DNA from: Balneola sp.
GTDB taxonomy: Bacteria; Bacteroidota; Rhodothermia; Balneolales; Balneolaceae
Length of the DNA: 64,000 nt
NCBI GenBank assembly: GCA_017643645.1
Contig: JAEPNB010000005.1
Coordinates: 1 to 64,000 of the forward strand
Reading direction: 5' to 3'
A program made the translations under genes and the position numbers. The notes under the pieces are model-generated. The model did no database searches. It saw only the letters and a list, made by a program, of their open reading frames with translations, and had not been told where the DNA came from. Positions 24,723 to 34,841 of this stretch are shown here, piece after piece; the stretch's first letter is position 1, and each line of letters opens with the position of its first letter.

Positions 24723-27182
24723 TTACTTCTTTTCCAGATCTTTGATCTTAGCTTTTAACTCTTCGATCTGTTTTTGCTGTTCTTGTACTGCTTTTATAAG
24801 TACCGGAATCAATTCTGTATAATTCATGGTTTTATATTCCATGACTTTAACCTCTGTTTTCTCATCCGGATTATTTGGTCCGGTTCCCTCGGCCGACTCC
24901 AAATAAGTGTGCTTATTATCTTTTACCAGTGATGGTAATACCTCTTCCACTTCCTGAGCAATCAGTCCGTAGTGAAGCCCGGTTGATAAAGCCAACCCTT
25001 TATATTCTCCATCACCTCTGAAGTTGTAGGTAGTTGGATTGAGCTCCATTATCGTTTCTATTCCATTTTGCAATGGCTGAATGTTCTCCTTCAAATTACG
25101 GTCTGAAGTATTGTTAAGAGATCCGGAATAATTTAGGTCACCGTTTACATAAACATTACCGTTCAATTCTGCAGCAGTTGTTGCATTTACGATCATTCCA
25201 ATATTCGAACTTGAACCACCACTAACATTTACTTCCAGGCCAGTATTATTTACTGATACTCCATTTATGTTAGCGGTTATTCCCTTATTACTGGAAGTTG
25301 AAGAGTTTGAAATATCTAACTCAATCCCAAGATTATCTTCGGATGTTACACCTGTACCTCCATCAAACATAAGTGCTTGAAAGCCTATGTTTTTAGTTTG
25401 TGAACTATGAACAATTGCTTGAGTACCAATGTTGCGCCCACTTGCTTGAGTTACTGCTTCTGCAGAAACTCCTCTGTTTTCTCTGGCTCCGTCTGTTCCA
25501 TAAACATAACCTCTGATACCAATATTTCCATTGAGGTTTTGTCTTGCGAACCCAACCATACCAATATTGAAGCCACCTACGTTGAATTCACCGCTTGCAA
25601 ATTCATCTCCGATTGCTACAACTTCACCATCTCCGGCTCCAAGTCCGACTCCAAAGCCACCAATATTTTCTCTACCAACTGACCTGGCCTGTCCGTAAAG
25701 CCCATATCTTCTTCCTACAGTTCCAACACCCTCCGGGTTAACAGCAGAACCATACACTGCAATATGTGTTCCTGTTCCTTCACCAGTTGCTTCTCCATAT
25801 GTACCGACTTGGAATTCAGCATTCCCTGCTCCGGAATGTGCTTTTCCTTCGATTCCAGAATTAGCACCATCTGTTGATGATGTAGAAATAATCCCGGTAC
25901 CACTTTGTGTACCGGAAACATCGACTGTAAATGTAGAATCAGGACTTCCTGTATCAAATGTGTAACTGGTAACAGGTTCTCCACTACCTACACCAGAGCC
26001 GTTAATAGTTCCATTAACAGTAAGATCTCCATTAATTACTGAGTGGCCGTTCAAGATAGCTGCTGTATCTGCATTAACTTCCATCCCTATGTTAGAACTT
26101 CCGCTGTGTACATTCAGTCTTAATCCTAGATTAGAAGTACTTCCACTTGCTTCACCTTCTAAGGCTACATTTTGTTGAGGAGAATTAAATGCTTCTCCAC
26201 GAACACCAATATTTGGACTGTTTCCGGTTCCAATGGCTCTTGCAATAACACCAAAGTCAATTCTGCTTCCATTTTCTCCTGCTGCTTGGGCTTCAACCCC
26301 AACATTTCCATTCAGGTTTCCGCTTGAATAAAAGCCTCCTGCAATATTATATGAACCGAAATTAAAATCTACTTCCTCTCCTAATGGAACTATTTCACCT
26401 GATCCGTCACCTCTTGCAACAGCCTGAACCCCGAAGTTAAATTTTCCCGTGCCTTCTGCCCAGCCAAAGGTTCCGTAGTTATTTCCACCACCTGATCCCA
26501 GCGCTATTCCATATGATCCAAAATGAGATCCGGTTCCCTCTCCTTCAGCTCTTCCATAGGACCCCAGTTGAGAACTTTCATTCCCTGAACCTGAAATTAC
26601 TCTTGAATCAACACCTCTGTTGGAACCTTCTGTTTCTGATCTGACCTTCAAAGCTCCTGATATTGATTTTGAGCCGGTTGCATTAACAATAAAGGAAGTG
26701 TCATTTTCAGATGTATTCAAATTATATTCTGTAATCTCGCCACCTGATCCTGTTCCGCCTTCAACCGCTTTTTGAGCAACCAATGCATAAGGAACAGATA
26801 ACAATCTGGTAGTTCCAAGATCAGCATACTCCGTACCCCCAGCAGGATCTATCGCTAATTTCACAAAATAGTTATCATTCCCGAAGTCAACTTCTGAAAA
26901 AACCTGTCCTTCACCCGGAGTTCCTTCTCCAATTACAATCTGCATCAATCCTAAAGGATTTGTTGTTACAGTATGCGCTTCTTCATAAACCGGATTACCA
27001 TCTTCTGTTCCTTTTATGATAGAAACCTGAACCCCTAAAGCCTGCTCGGCTAAAATTTCTCCATTTGCTCCTCTGGCTACTGCCTGAAAATTAAATCCCT
27101 GAGGTACCTGGGCATATACAGTTGTTGCCGTTACTATAAATACAGCAATGCTAAATACTATTTTTTGTATAAATGATTTCAT
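24723..27182 (-). CDS. secreted fibre-like protein with C-terminal S74 chaperone domain
   Basis: A signal peptide (MKSFIQKIVFSIAVFIVTAT, then TVYA-Q) is followed by a short N-terminal domain (about 25-140) common in Bacteroidetes secreted proteins. Then come two tandem ~250-residue Gly/Asn-rich repeats (about 155-405 and 415-690), each ending in AAxLNGxxxVNGDL. The C-terminus is a Peptidase_S74 intramolecular chaperone: TSDRNLKENI (cleavage Ser about 693), YGLIAQEVEEVLP, and a terminal coiled coil. In phage tail spikes this domain trimerises the fibre and then cuts itself off. No phage genes are present, so this is probably a cell-surface fibre. Confidence 0.82.
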   Translation of the reverse strand: MKSFIQKIVFSIAVFIVTATTVYAQVPQGFNFQAVARGANGEILAEQALGVQVSIIKGTEDGNPVYEEAHTVTTNPLGLMQIVIGEGTPGEGQVFSEVDFGNDNYFVKLAIDPAGGTEYADLGTTRLLSVPYALVAQKAVEGGTGSGGEITEYNLNTSENDTSFIVNATGSKSISGALKVRSETEGSNRGVDSRVISGSGNESSQLGSYGRAEGEGTGSHFGSYGIALGSGGGNNYGTFGWAEGTGKFNFGVQAVARGDGSGEIVPLGEEVDFNFGSYNIAGGFYSSGNLNGNVGVEAQAAGENGSRIDFGVIARAIGTGNSPNIGVRGEAFNSPQQNVALEGEASGSTSNLGLRLNVHSGSSNIGMEVNADTAAILNGHSVINGDLTVNGTINGSGVGSGEPVTSYTFDTGSPDSTFTVDVSGTQSGTGIISTSSTDGANSGIEGKAHSGAGNAEFQVGTYGEATGEGTGTHIAVYGSAVNPEGVGTVGRRYGLYGQARSVGRENIGGFGVGLGAGDGEVVAIGDEFASGEFNVGGFNIGMVGFARQNLNGNIGIRGYVYGTDGARENRGVSAEAVTQASGRNIGTQAIVHSSQTKNIGFQALMFDGGTGVTSEDNLGIELDISNSSTSSNKGITANINGVSVNNTGLEVNVSGGSSSNIGMIVNATTAAELNGNVYVNGDLNYSGSLNNTSDRNLKENIQPLQNGIETIMELNPTTYNFRGDGEYKGLALSTGLHYGLIAQEVEEVLPSLVKDNKHTYLESAEGTGPNNPDEKTEVKVMEYKTMNYTELIPVLIKAVQEQQKQIEELKAKIKDLEKK

Positions 27183-27190
27183 GACTATTT

Positions 27191-27700
27191 TTATTTAATT
27201 AATAACATTCTTTTAGATTTGAGCACTCTGCCCCCCACCCGAAGCGTGTAGAAATACACTCCACTGGATAAATTTGCCGCCTGAAACTGTACGGTATGGT
27301 TCCCTGCTGTTTTTCTCTGGTTTACTAATGAGGCTACTTTTTTGCCCAGAATATTGAATACGTCAATGGACACATCAGACGCTTTTGGAAGTGCGTAATT
27401 AATTGTTGTGGAAGGGTTGAATGGGTTTGGATAATTCTGGCTCAACCCAAACTCTTTTGGAACATCAGCTAACCCTTCCGTTGAAGTTGGTACCAAGGGT
27501 AAATCAGGAATTGAAACTACCGCTAAACTAATAGATTCATTTGCAAATTCACCGACTATAGTTTCTCCTGCTGAAAATACCAGAGAAACATTATTATTAG
27601 AAACAAAGCCTGAAGCCGGTAAAATCCCACTTTGTGAAAATACAGCCAAAGGCATTAAGGAAATGAAACAAACGATATAACAACAAGACTTATAATTCAT
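27191..27700 (-). CDS. small secreted protein with Por/T9SS sorting tail
   Basis: After a signal peptide (ending LAVFSQ) there is only a short 60-residue beta-like segment. A complete C-terminal sorting domain follows: NYPNPFNPSTTINYALP, IDVFNILGKKVASLV, GVYFYTLRVGG, KRMLLIK. Such tails direct proteins through the type IX system to the cell surface. I chose the ATG at 27700 because it starts the signal peptide; an upstream frame adds 13 residues. It is eight bases before the S74 fibre gene, so the two are one operon. The mature part is too small for an enzyme. Confidence 0.82.
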   Translation of the reverse strand: MNYKSCCYIVCFISLMPLAVFSQSGILPASGFVSNNNVSLVFSAGETIVGEFANESISLAVVSIPDLPLVPTSTEGLADVPKEFGLSQNYPNPFNPSTTINYALPKASDVSIDVFNILGKKVASLVNQRKTAGNHTVQFQAANLSSGVYFYTLRVGGRVLKSKRMLLIK

Positions 27701-27818
27701 AATGATCGATTTGGTTATCGCTAACGTAATCCAAGACATCTATTTTTTCACTACCCATTCGGGTGGTATTTAGGTAACTGAATTGTTTATCTTCAGAAAG
27801 AAAACTCATCATCTATCT

Positions 27819-28517
27819 ATGCGATTATTAAAACATGTGCTTCTATGTGTAGTTACACTCATGTTTCTTATCTCTTGTGGTGCAACACGGCGGGCATCTA
27901 AAACAGGAGATGCGAATAGCTCTGTAACTACATCTACATCCTCGTTACCCACTAAGAAGGGCCGGTTAATTGAAACAGGAGTTGCAAGTTGGTATGGCCC
28001 CAATTTTAATGGTCGTTTAACTGCTAATGGAGAAACTTTTGATATGAATGGGATCTCTGCTGCTCATCGCACTCTTCCGTTCAATTCAGAAGTTATTGTA
28101 GTAAATGAGGACAATGGAAAATCAATTCGTGTAAGAATAAACGATCGGGGCCCTTATGCGAAAAACCGGATTATTGACCTCTCGAAAGGTGCAGCACAAG
28201 CGGTTGATATGATCGGTCCCGGAACAGCAAATGTGACTATTTATTTGGTAAAAGGAGATTTGAAAAACTCCCGGGTTACAGACCTCAAAGTCCCTACATA
28301 TACTGTTCAACTAGGCTCATATAATGACCTTGCTCCTGCCCAAACTCAATCAAAAAAAATTAAAGGTAGCAGAGTTGAAACCCTGAACCTGAATTCAGGA
28401 ACTGTGTACAGGATCTATTACGGACTTTATAAAGATAGAAGCAAAGCTGAAAAAGACATGCGTAGCCTTAAAAGAAAAGGGTTTAGCGGTTTTGTAAAGC
28501 AAATCGAAAATGATTGA
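27819..28517 (+). CDS. RlpA-family lipoprotein with SPOR domain
   Basis: A lipoprotein signal (VTLMFLISC-GAT) precedes a double-psi beta-barrel domain: GVASWYGPNFNGRLTANGE, AAHRTLPFNSEV and VRINDRGPYAKNRIIDLS. A C-terminal SPOR domain follows (YTVQLGSYNDLAPAQTQ to the end), which binds denuded septal peptidoglycan. RlpA proteins act at the division septum, and some are lytic transglycosylases. The start is the ATG at 27819, not an earlier TTG, because it opens the lipoprotein signal. Confidence 0.9.
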   Translation: MRLLKHVLLCVVTLMFLISCGATRRASKTGDANSSVTTSTSSLPTKKGRLIETGVASWYGPNFNGRLTANGETFDMNGISAAHRTLPFNSEVIVVNEDNGKSIRVRINDRGPYAKNRIIDLSKGAAQAVDMIGPGTANVTIYLVKGDLKNSRVTDLKVPTYTVQLGSYNDLAPAQTQSKKIKGSRVETLNLNSGTVYRIYYGLYKDRSKAEKDMRSLKRKGFSGFVKQIEND

Positions 28518-28579
28518 TAAACCCGGGATTTATTCCCTGTGTTTTTCGGTTTAGCGATTGAATCGAATAAAAATTCAGC

Positions 28580-30058
28580 ATGAAAAAAAAAATCATTGTT
28601 ATTGGAAGTGGTTTCGGAGGGTTAGGAGCCGCTTCACGTTTGTTATCCGCCGGGCATGATATCACCATTTTAGAAAAGAGAGATAAGCTTGGTGGACGTG
28701 CTTACGTTTATGAGAAAAACGGGTTTAAGTTTGACGGAGGCCCTACGGTAATTACTGCCCCATTTATGTTTGATGATATCTGGGAAGCCGCAGGTAAAAA
28801 AAGATCGGATTATATAGAATTTGTACCCTGTGATCCTTTCTACAGAATATTCGACCATAATGGCGAAAAATTTGATTACAACAATGATCATGAATTTACG
28901 ATCAAGGAGATTGAGAAAAGAAGTCCGGGTGATGTAGACGGTTACGAGAAGTTCTTAAAAACTACTAAAGCCATATTTCAAAAAGGCTTTGTAGAGCTTG
29001 CAGATCAACCTTTTTTGAAGTTTATGGATATGATGAAAGTTGCTCCCGATCTGATTAAGCTACAATCCTATAAAACCGTTTATAAATATGTGTCTAAGTT
29101 TATAAAGGATGATTTTTTACGTCAATGCTTTTCATTTCATCCATTATTAGTAGGTGGAAATCCATTTGACACCACTTCTATTTATGCCATGATCCATTAC
29201 TTAGAAAGAGAATGGGGAGTTCATTATGCGATGGGCGGCACCGGAGCAATTGTAAATGCATTTGAAAAATTAATTACAGAACAGGGAGGCAAATTCCATC
29301 TGCAAACTGAAGTAGATGAGATACTGGTTAAGAATGGCGAAGCTACAGGCGTTCGACTAAAAAACGGTGAAATTCTGGAAGCTGATATTGTAGTTTCCAA
29401 TGCTGATGTTGGATTCACTTATAAGAATATGATCGATTCCAGGCACAGGAAAAAATATACTGACAGAAAGATCGATCGAACCAAGTACAGCATGTCTCTT
29501 TTCGTGATCTATTTCGGAACTAAGAAAAGATATCTGGATTCAGGTTTAGCTCATCACAACATCATTCTTGGTAAACGCTATAAAGGGTTACTGGATGATA
29601 TTTTCCATAAAAAGCATGTAGCTGATGATTTTTCTCTTTATCTGCATATGCCGACTATTACTGATTCAAGCATTGCTCCGGAAGGACACGAAGGGTTTTA
29701 TGTGCTTTCTCCTGTTCCTCATTTGGATAGCGGAACAGACTGGAATGAGTTTGCCCCGAAATATCGTGATGCTATTATGAATTTTTTGGAGGAAAATTAT
29801 CTACCTGATCTTCAAGAAAACATAGTGGCTGAGCATTATATCGACCCAATCCATTTCAGAGATGTTTTAAACAGCCACAAAGGCTCGGCATTTTCAGTGG
29901 AGCCGATTTTGACTCAATCTGCTTGGTTCCGCCCTCATAATAAATCCGAAGATGTGGAAGATTTGTATTTCGTTGGAGCAGGAACTCACCCGGGAGCAGG
30001 TTTACCGGGCGTACTCTCATCCAGTATTATTGCTCAGGACTTGATTGGGAAAGCCTAG
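28580..30058 (+). CDS. crtI: phytoene desaturase (CrtI family)
   Basis: This FAD-dependent carotenoid desaturase/isomerase acts on C40 (or C30) phytoene in the membrane. The N-terminal dinucleotide fold is [19 protein letters not shown] and [14 protein letters not shown]; the C-terminal FAD segment is [39 protein letters not shown] is also typical of CrtI. The 492-residue length matches. No other carotenoid gene (crtB, crtY) lies beside it, so the pathway is split. The gene is 62 bases downstream of rlpA. Confidence 0.9.
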   Translation: MKKKIIVIGSGFGGLGAASRLLSAGHDITILEKRDKLGGRAYVYEKNGFKFDGGPTVITAPFMFDDIWEAAGKKRSDYIEFVPCDPFYRIFDHNGEKFDYNNDHEFTIKEIEKRSPGDVDGYEKFLKTTKAIFQKGFVELADQPFLKFMDMMKVAPDLIKLQSYKTVYKYVSKFIKDDFLRQCFSFHPLLVGGNPFDTTSIYAMIHYLEREWGVHYAMGGTGAIVNAFEKLITEQGGKFHLQTEVDEILVKNGEATGVRLKNGEILEADIVVSNADVGFTYKNMIDSRHRKKYTDRKIDRTKYSMSLFVIYFGTKKRYLDSGLAHHNIILGKRYKGLLDDIFHKKHVADDFSLYLHMPTITDSSIAPEGHEGFYVLSPVPHLDSGTDWNEFAPKYRDAIMNFLEENYLPDLQENIVAEHYIDPIHFRDVLNSHKGSAFSVEPILTQSAWFRPHNKSEDVEDLYFVGAGTHPGAGLPGVLSSSIIAQDLIGKA

Positions 30059-30165
30059 GGAACATCCAACAAGAAAATAATCTTATTATCGCTCATAAGT
30101 AAGATACGATAAAGGTCAATCAGGATATAACGGACTGCATTTTCAGTAAAGCTGCTTTAAAGAGA

Positions 30166-30218
30166 TAATTAGTTATTTGTTATTAGTGCTCCTCCAATAA
30201 CTAATAACCTTTAACTAA
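30166..30218. repeat. AT-rich inverted repeat
   Basis: Between crtI and pruA, TTAGTTATTTGTTATTAG and CTAATAACCTTTAACTAA form an imperfect hairpin around GTGCTCCTCC. It belongs to the same style as the repeats near 23859, 34842 and 50938. The rest of 30059-30296 holds nothing I recognise. Confidence 0.5.
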
Positions 30219-30296
30219 CCTTCCTTCATAATCCATCGGGAAAACCGTATATTTAAGTCTCTAAAAATTTGAATTTCAAAACGGAAAGCAGAAACC

Positions 30297-31928
30297 ATGG
30301 CAACAGGATTTTTTAATGTCCCACCGGCAATCAACGAACCTATTTTGAGCTACGCTCCGGGTTCTCCTGAAAGAGAAGAACTTCAGGCTGCACTCAAAGA
30401 AGCTCGATCAAAAGAAATTGACGTTCCAATGTATATCGGAAGCGAATTAGTTACTACCGATAACAAAAAGCCAATGTCTCCACCACATGACCACAAGCAT
30501 ATTTTAGGTCATTTTTCTGAAGGTGATGCTTCTCATGTTAAGCAGGCTATTGATGCTGCTATGGAAGCGAAAGCAGATTGGGCAAATATGGGTTGGGAAC
30601 ACAGAGCCAGTATTTTCCTGAAAGCTGCTGAATTGATCGCAGGTCCTTACCGTGCAAAACTGAACGCGGCAACTATGTTGGGTCAGTCAAAAAATGCATT
30701 TCAAGCTGAAATTGATTCTGCATGTGAGATCATCGATTTCTTAAGATTCAATGTTGAGTACATGACTCAAATTTACTCTCAACAGCCGGAATCATCAGAT
30801 GGCGTATGGAACAGATTGGAACAACGTCCGTTGGAAGGATTCGTATTCGCACTTACTCCATTCAACTTTACAGCTATTGCAGGTAACCTGCCAACTTCTG
30901 CAGCGATGATGGGTAACACCATTGTTTGGAAGCCTGCTTTCACCCAGATCTATTCTGCAAATGTATTGATGGAAGTTTTCCGTGAAGCGGGTGTTCCAGA
31001 TGGCGTAATTAATCTGATCTACGTAGACGGACCAACAACCGGAGATGTAATTTTCTCACATGAAGATTTTGGTGGAATCCACTTCACCGGAAGCACCGGA
31101 GTATTCCAGCATATCTGGAGAACGATTGGTGAGAACATCAAAAAGTATAAGTCTTACCCAAGAATTGTTGGTGAAACAGGCGGAAAAGATTTCATCATGG
31201 TTCACAAATCATCCAGAGCAAAACAAGTTGCAACCGCAATTACCCGTGGTGCTTTTGAATTTCAGGGACAAAAATGTTCAGCGGCTTCCAGAGCTTACAT
31301 TCCGTCTAACCTTTGGGAAGATGTGAAAAACTATGTGATTGAAGATCTTAAGTCATTTAAAATGGGTGGCACGGAAGATTTCAGTAATTTCATAAATGCC
31401 GTTATTGATGAGAAGTCATTCGATAATATTGCAAAGTACATCGACGATGCCAAAGCCAGTGATGATGTAGAAGTGATCGCAGGTGGTAACTACGATAAGT
31501 CGAAAGGTTATTTCGTAGAGCCAACTGTTCTGCTTTCTAAAGATCCGAAGTACACGACTATGTGCGAAGAGATCTTTGGTCCGGTTATTACCATTTATGT
31601 ATATGACGAAGACAAATTCGAAGAAACACTCGAGTTGGTTGATAACACTTCTCCGTATGCATTGACAGGTTCTATTTTCAGTCAAGACAGATATATGATC
31701 GAGCTTGCAACCAAACGATTGGAGCAATCTGCCGGAAACTTCTACATCAATGACAAACCGACCGGCGCCGTTGTTGGTCAGCAGCCATTTGGTGGAGCAA
31801 GAGGTTCCGGAACCAACGATAAAGCCGGATCTATGATCAACTTGCTGCGCTGGGTTTCTCCAAGAACGATCAAGGAAACTTTTGTAACTCCAACCGATTA
31901 CAGATATCCGTTTTTGGGTGAAGATTGA
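30297..31928 (+). CDS. pruA: L-glutamate gamma-semialdehyde (P5C) dehydrogenase
   Basis: This NAD-dependent aldehyde dehydrogenase oxidises the proline catabolite glutamate semialdehyde to glutamate. Catalytic Glu lies in IVGETGGKDF and catalytic Cys in FQGQKCSAASRAY. EGFVFALTPFNFTAIAGNLP and ALTGSIFSQDR are diagnostic for PruA over other aldehyde dehydrogenases. The 543-residue length is right for the monofunctional enzyme; proline dehydrogenase (putA/prodh) is not adjacent. It is monocistronic, with a clear terminator 30 bases past the stop. Confidence 0.95.
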   Translation: MATGFFNVPPAINEPILSYAPGSPEREELQAALKEARSKEIDVPMYIGSELVTTDNKKPMSPPHDHKHILGHFSEGDASHVKQAIDAAMEAKADWANMGWEHRASIFLKAAELIAGPYRAKLNAATMLGQSKNAFQAEIDSACEIIDFLRFNVEYMTQIYSQQPESSDGVWNRLEQRPLEGFVFALTPFNFTAIAGNLPTSAAMMGNTIVWKPAFTQIYSANVLMEVFREAGVPDGVINLIYVDGPTTGDVIFSHEDFGGIHFTGSTGVFQHIWRTIGENIKKYKSYPRIVGETGGKDFIMVHKSSRAKQVATAITRGAFEFQGQKCSAASRAYIPSNLWEDVKNYVIEDLKSFKMGGTEDFSNFINAVIDEKSFDNIAKYIDDAKASDDVEVIAGGNYDKSKGYFVEPTVLLSKDPKYTTMCEEIFGPVITIYVYDEDKFEETLELVDNTSPYALTGSIFSQDRYMIELATKRLEQSAGNFYINDKPTGAVVGQQPFGGARGSGTNDKAGSMINLLRWVSPRTIKETFVTPTDYRYPFLGED

Positions 31929-31960
31929 TCGCTGACTTTAATCACTGATTAATTGATTTA

Positions 31961-31997
31961 AAAAGCCCCACATTTTTTAACGTGGGGCTTTTTTATT
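31961..31997 (+). terminator. rho-independent terminator after pruA
   Basis: AAGCCCCAC / GTGGGGCTT (31964-31972, 31983-31991) with an A-rich left flank and T6 on the right. The stem is strong. Confidence 0.88.
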
Positions 31998-32039
31998 GGA
32001 TCATATCCAAGGCAGAGCTATGTACTTAGAACTAATCTT

Positions 32040-32590
32040 TAGATTTCTCCCTCCGGTCGAAATGACAGACAGGAGTTTTTTTATAAATTCAGATTGAAAA
32101 TCCTCCTTTGAAGGAGGTGGATTTTGATCTAACAGATCGAAAGACGGAGGATGTGTAAAGTTTAAGAATTAGTAAACTTCACACATCCCTCGGATTATTC
32201 AAAGAACCGTTTGGATAATCATCTCCCTTCGAAGGGAGACTTTTTTACTTTTAAAGTCATTCAGAACTTGATCCGAAATCTGTAGCGAGCAGAAATTGCA
32301 CAGCCTGTATTTGCGAACCCATCTCTGTCTCTTCCCTTCGCCAAGGGAAGAGGACTTGTTAACGAAATTATAGTTTAGTAAAAGAGTCTCTCTCCCTATT
32401 GATAGGGAGAGAAAAAGAGTGGGTCAGAAAAACTTGTTTGAAATCCTGTAAGATCCTTCGTTCCGAAACTTCGGAATCAGGATGACGAGCTTTAATTGGA
32501 AATTTGCCCTACACAGATCCTGAATCAAGTTCAGGATGACGAACTATTCAACATTGAATGTTCCTTGTTGGATGTTCGATGTTCAGGGGT
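32040..32590. repeat. cluster of short intergenic palindromes
   Basis: This gene-free 550 bases is built from palindromes: CCTCCT/AGGAGG (32102-32118), the perfect TCTCCCTTCGAAGGGAGA (32222-32239), CTTCCCTT/AAGGGAAG (32331-32350), TCTCTCCCTAT/ATAGGGAGAGA (32389-32412), TTCCGAA/TTCGGAA (32461-32476) and ATCCTGAA/TTCAGGAT (32517-32537). No open frame of substance spans it. It reads as repeated insertion of small mobile palindromes. Confidence 0.8.
32517..32540. repeat. GTCATCCTGAA palindromic repeat, copy 2
   Basis: Read on the minus strand this is GTC, ATCCTGAA, CTTGA, TTCAGGAT, matching 12943-12966 with one loop difference. A more degenerate relative lies at 32451-32486. Confidence 0.75.
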
Positions 32591-32593
32591 TCA

Positions 32594-34768
32594 TTATTCC
32601 TTTCTCTTCCCCGGCTTATACATCTCTTCCGCTCTGGCTTCCACATCGTCCCGGTAATAGGCTACATCTTTGAAATTGGCATTGATATAGGGTTCTGCCT
32701 GATCAAAGAAGTGAGGCGAATCAGGATCTCCACTTTGTCCGCCGGCGAGGATGCTTTTTGCTTTTAAACTATCTCCAAATTCTACAACGGCCACAAAACT
32801 GTTTCCTGAAGTTCCGTAGATCTTTTTAGTATCGTAGGTTCGTGCCCCATAAGAAGCCAAGGCTCCCCATCTGCCGGAGGCAAAACCAACAGGTAAACTT
32901 GGTTGGGTATCATCAAAATAAGGCTCAATACTTCCGTCTAGCCTTTGGAAACGGTTTACTTCCCCCCAGGCTGTATTCCAGCTTTCAAAATCTTCGTCAA
33001 GCTGATCTAGAGTTGTTTTCAGAATTTCTAATCGCTCTTTGAACGGAGCTTTGGTTCCGTAGTAAGAAAACCGCTCCATGAAACTCAATCCATCAGGAGC
33101 TTCTCCATTTCTCATAAAATTGATCCCATAAAAATGAGCAATGGTCATCGCAACTGATTCTGCATTTGTTTCAAAATTCCAATTTCTTAATACATCGATC
33201 GCTTCTTTAGGAACTCCGTATTTATTGTTAGAACGATCATAAGCCCGAACAACTCCCGGAATCAACTCTTCAAAAGCGGGAACTCTGGGTGAGTAAGCCA
33301 GATCGATCAATCCGTCTAGTGTCAGGTTCTCTGCTTCTGATAAAAGGTCTTGCGCATGTACTCCGCGAAAGTTCTCAGAAATTCGAGACATGTAATTCGG
33401 GTAGTCTTCTTTCTTTGGACTGAATTCAGCTGCCGCTGTAAAAGGAGTCGAATTTGCATTTTGGATCCATCCATTACCGGGATTCAGCAAAGTGATTGCT
33501 TCGTCTACCGGATGAAGTCCTTGCCAATCGGTTGCAGGATCGCTTCCATCTACAGGCCGTGTATAATCAAATTGCGTGTCTCTGATCGGAATAAAATTCC
33601 CGTGATAGTAAGCGATATTTCCTTCTGAATCAGCAAAAACGGTATTGTTAGATGAATTGGTCTTGATCTCCATCATCTCATTGAATTCAGCATGATTCGC
33701 TTTCTTTGTTCTGGTATAAGATTGCTCCAGTGCTTTAACCGGTTCCCACATCATTGCCGTTGCTACCCACTGATCATCTATCATATGTGTGATGGGTCCG
33801 TGGTGTGTTCGATACATCGGAAAGGTTTTCTCAAGCATCTTGCCGTCTTCCTGATACTTCAAAGTGACTGAATCTGTCTCAACTTCTCTCCATTCTTCTC
33901 CGTATTTGTACATGAGATTTCCGTCATGCTCTTCGATAGTTTCTTTGAATTCATCGATCACATCCGTGTAAGTAGAAGTGTGCATCCAACCGGTATTCTC
34001 ATTAAATCCCTGATAGATAAAAAACTGTCCCCAGGTTACCGCACCGTATGCATTCAAGCCTTCTTCACTCACAGCATGAACTTCTCCACGGAAATAAAAA
34101 GAAGTATGAGGATTGATCAGCAACATCGCATTTCCTGATTCCGTGAGATCACCGGATATTGCAATTCCGTTTGATCCTTTTGGTTCTTCATACGGATCAA
34201 CAACAGTTAATCCGTTTCCAAATTCATTCAATGAAAGTGAAGCTTTATCCTCATAGAACGCCTGAATTCTTCTGGTTGAAACTCGTTCGATATCACCACC
34301 AATCGATCCCTCACTAAAATACATAGGCATCCACGGTTCAAACTTTTCGAGTAGCATAGGTTCTACTTCGGGATGAGTAGCCAGATAATAATTCAATCCA
34401 TCAGCCCAGGCGTCGCACAATTCTTTAAGCCAATCCGGAGCATTGTTATAGTTTTGAATAGCTTCTTCTTTAGTCATGAATAATCGGGCGCGAAGATCGC
34501 TGTATAAAGCATCCTCACCTTCTACTTCTGCAAGCCGGCCAATAGCCCACACGTAGTTTCTTTCAATTCGGGGAAAATCATCTTCAGCCTGAGCATACAT
34601 TAAACCAAAAACAGCATCTGCATCCGTTTTGCCATACACATGAGGAACTCCGAAATCGTCCCGTATTATGGTGATGTTATCAGCTTGTTGTTTCAAACGA
34701 TTTAGTTCAGGATCACATGCCCCAAAAACAAACAAAAGTGCAAATACAGGAAGGAAAAGCTTTTTCAT
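32594..34768 (-). CDS. penicillin acylase family lipoprotein (Ntn hydrolase)
   Basis: A lipoprotein signal ends at Cys18 (LLFVFGAC). The A-chain is followed by the autocatalytic site GSNGIAISG with nucleophile Ser199; the B-chain has NPHTSFYFRGEVHAVS, SNNTVFADSEGNIAYYHGNF and GGQSGDPDSPHFFDQA. Members cleave amide bonds of acyl side chains (beta-lactams, acyl-homoserine lactones, lipopeptides), and this subgroup's substrate cannot be told. The 724-residue length is normal. It acts outside the cytosol, anchored by lipid. It is monocistronic, preceded by a palindrome-bearing gap. Confidence 0.9.
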   Translation of the reverse strand: MKKLFLPVFALLFVFGACDPELNRLKQQADNITIIRDDFGVPHVYGKTDADAVFGLMYAQAEDDFPRIERNYVWAIGRLAEVEGEDALYSDLRARLFMTKEEAIQNYNNAPDWLKELCDAWADGLNYYLATHPEVEPMLLEKFEPWMPMYFSEGSIGGDIERVSTRRIQAFYEDKASLSLNEFGNGLTVVDPYEEPKGSNGIAISGDLTESGNAMLLINPHTSFYFRGEVHAVSEEGLNAYGAVTWGQFFIYQGFNENTGWMHTSTYTDVIDEFKETIEEHDGNLMYKYGEEWREVETDSVTLKYQEDGKMLEKTFPMYRTHHGPITHMIDDQWVATAMMWEPVKALEQSYTRTKKANHAEFNEMMEIKTNSSNNTVFADSEGNIAYYHGNFIPIRDTQFDYTRPVDGSDPATDWQGLHPVDEAITLLNPGNGWIQNANSTPFTAAAEFSPKKEDYPNYMSRISENFRGVHAQDLLSEAENLTLDGLIDLAYSPRVPAFEELIPGVVRAYDRSNNKYGVPKEAIDVLRNWNFETNAESVAMTIAHFYGINFMRNGEAPDGLSFMERFSYYGTKAPFKERLEILKTTLDQLDEDFESWNTAWGEVNRFQRLDGSIEPYFDDTQPSLPVGFASGRWGALASYGARTYDTKKIYGTSGNSFVAVVEFGDSLKAKSILAGGQSGDPDSPHFFDQAEPYINANFKDVAYYRDDVEARAEEMYKPGKRKE

Positions 34769-34841
34769 AGCAAAGTTTAGTTAGTTATTGCTATGAAAGT
34801 AGGCAGAGTGATGTAAAATAAAAAATGGACCTAGATTGAAG

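Noticed and set aside
24723-27182. S74 chaperone domain as a sign of a prophage
   Set aside because: No capsid, tail, lysis or integrase gene is nearby, and the protein carries a bacterial signal peptide and Bacteroidetes-type N-terminal domain.
32040-32590. CRISPR array
   Set aside because: The repeats differ in sequence and spacing, are palindromes of different families, and no cas gene is present.
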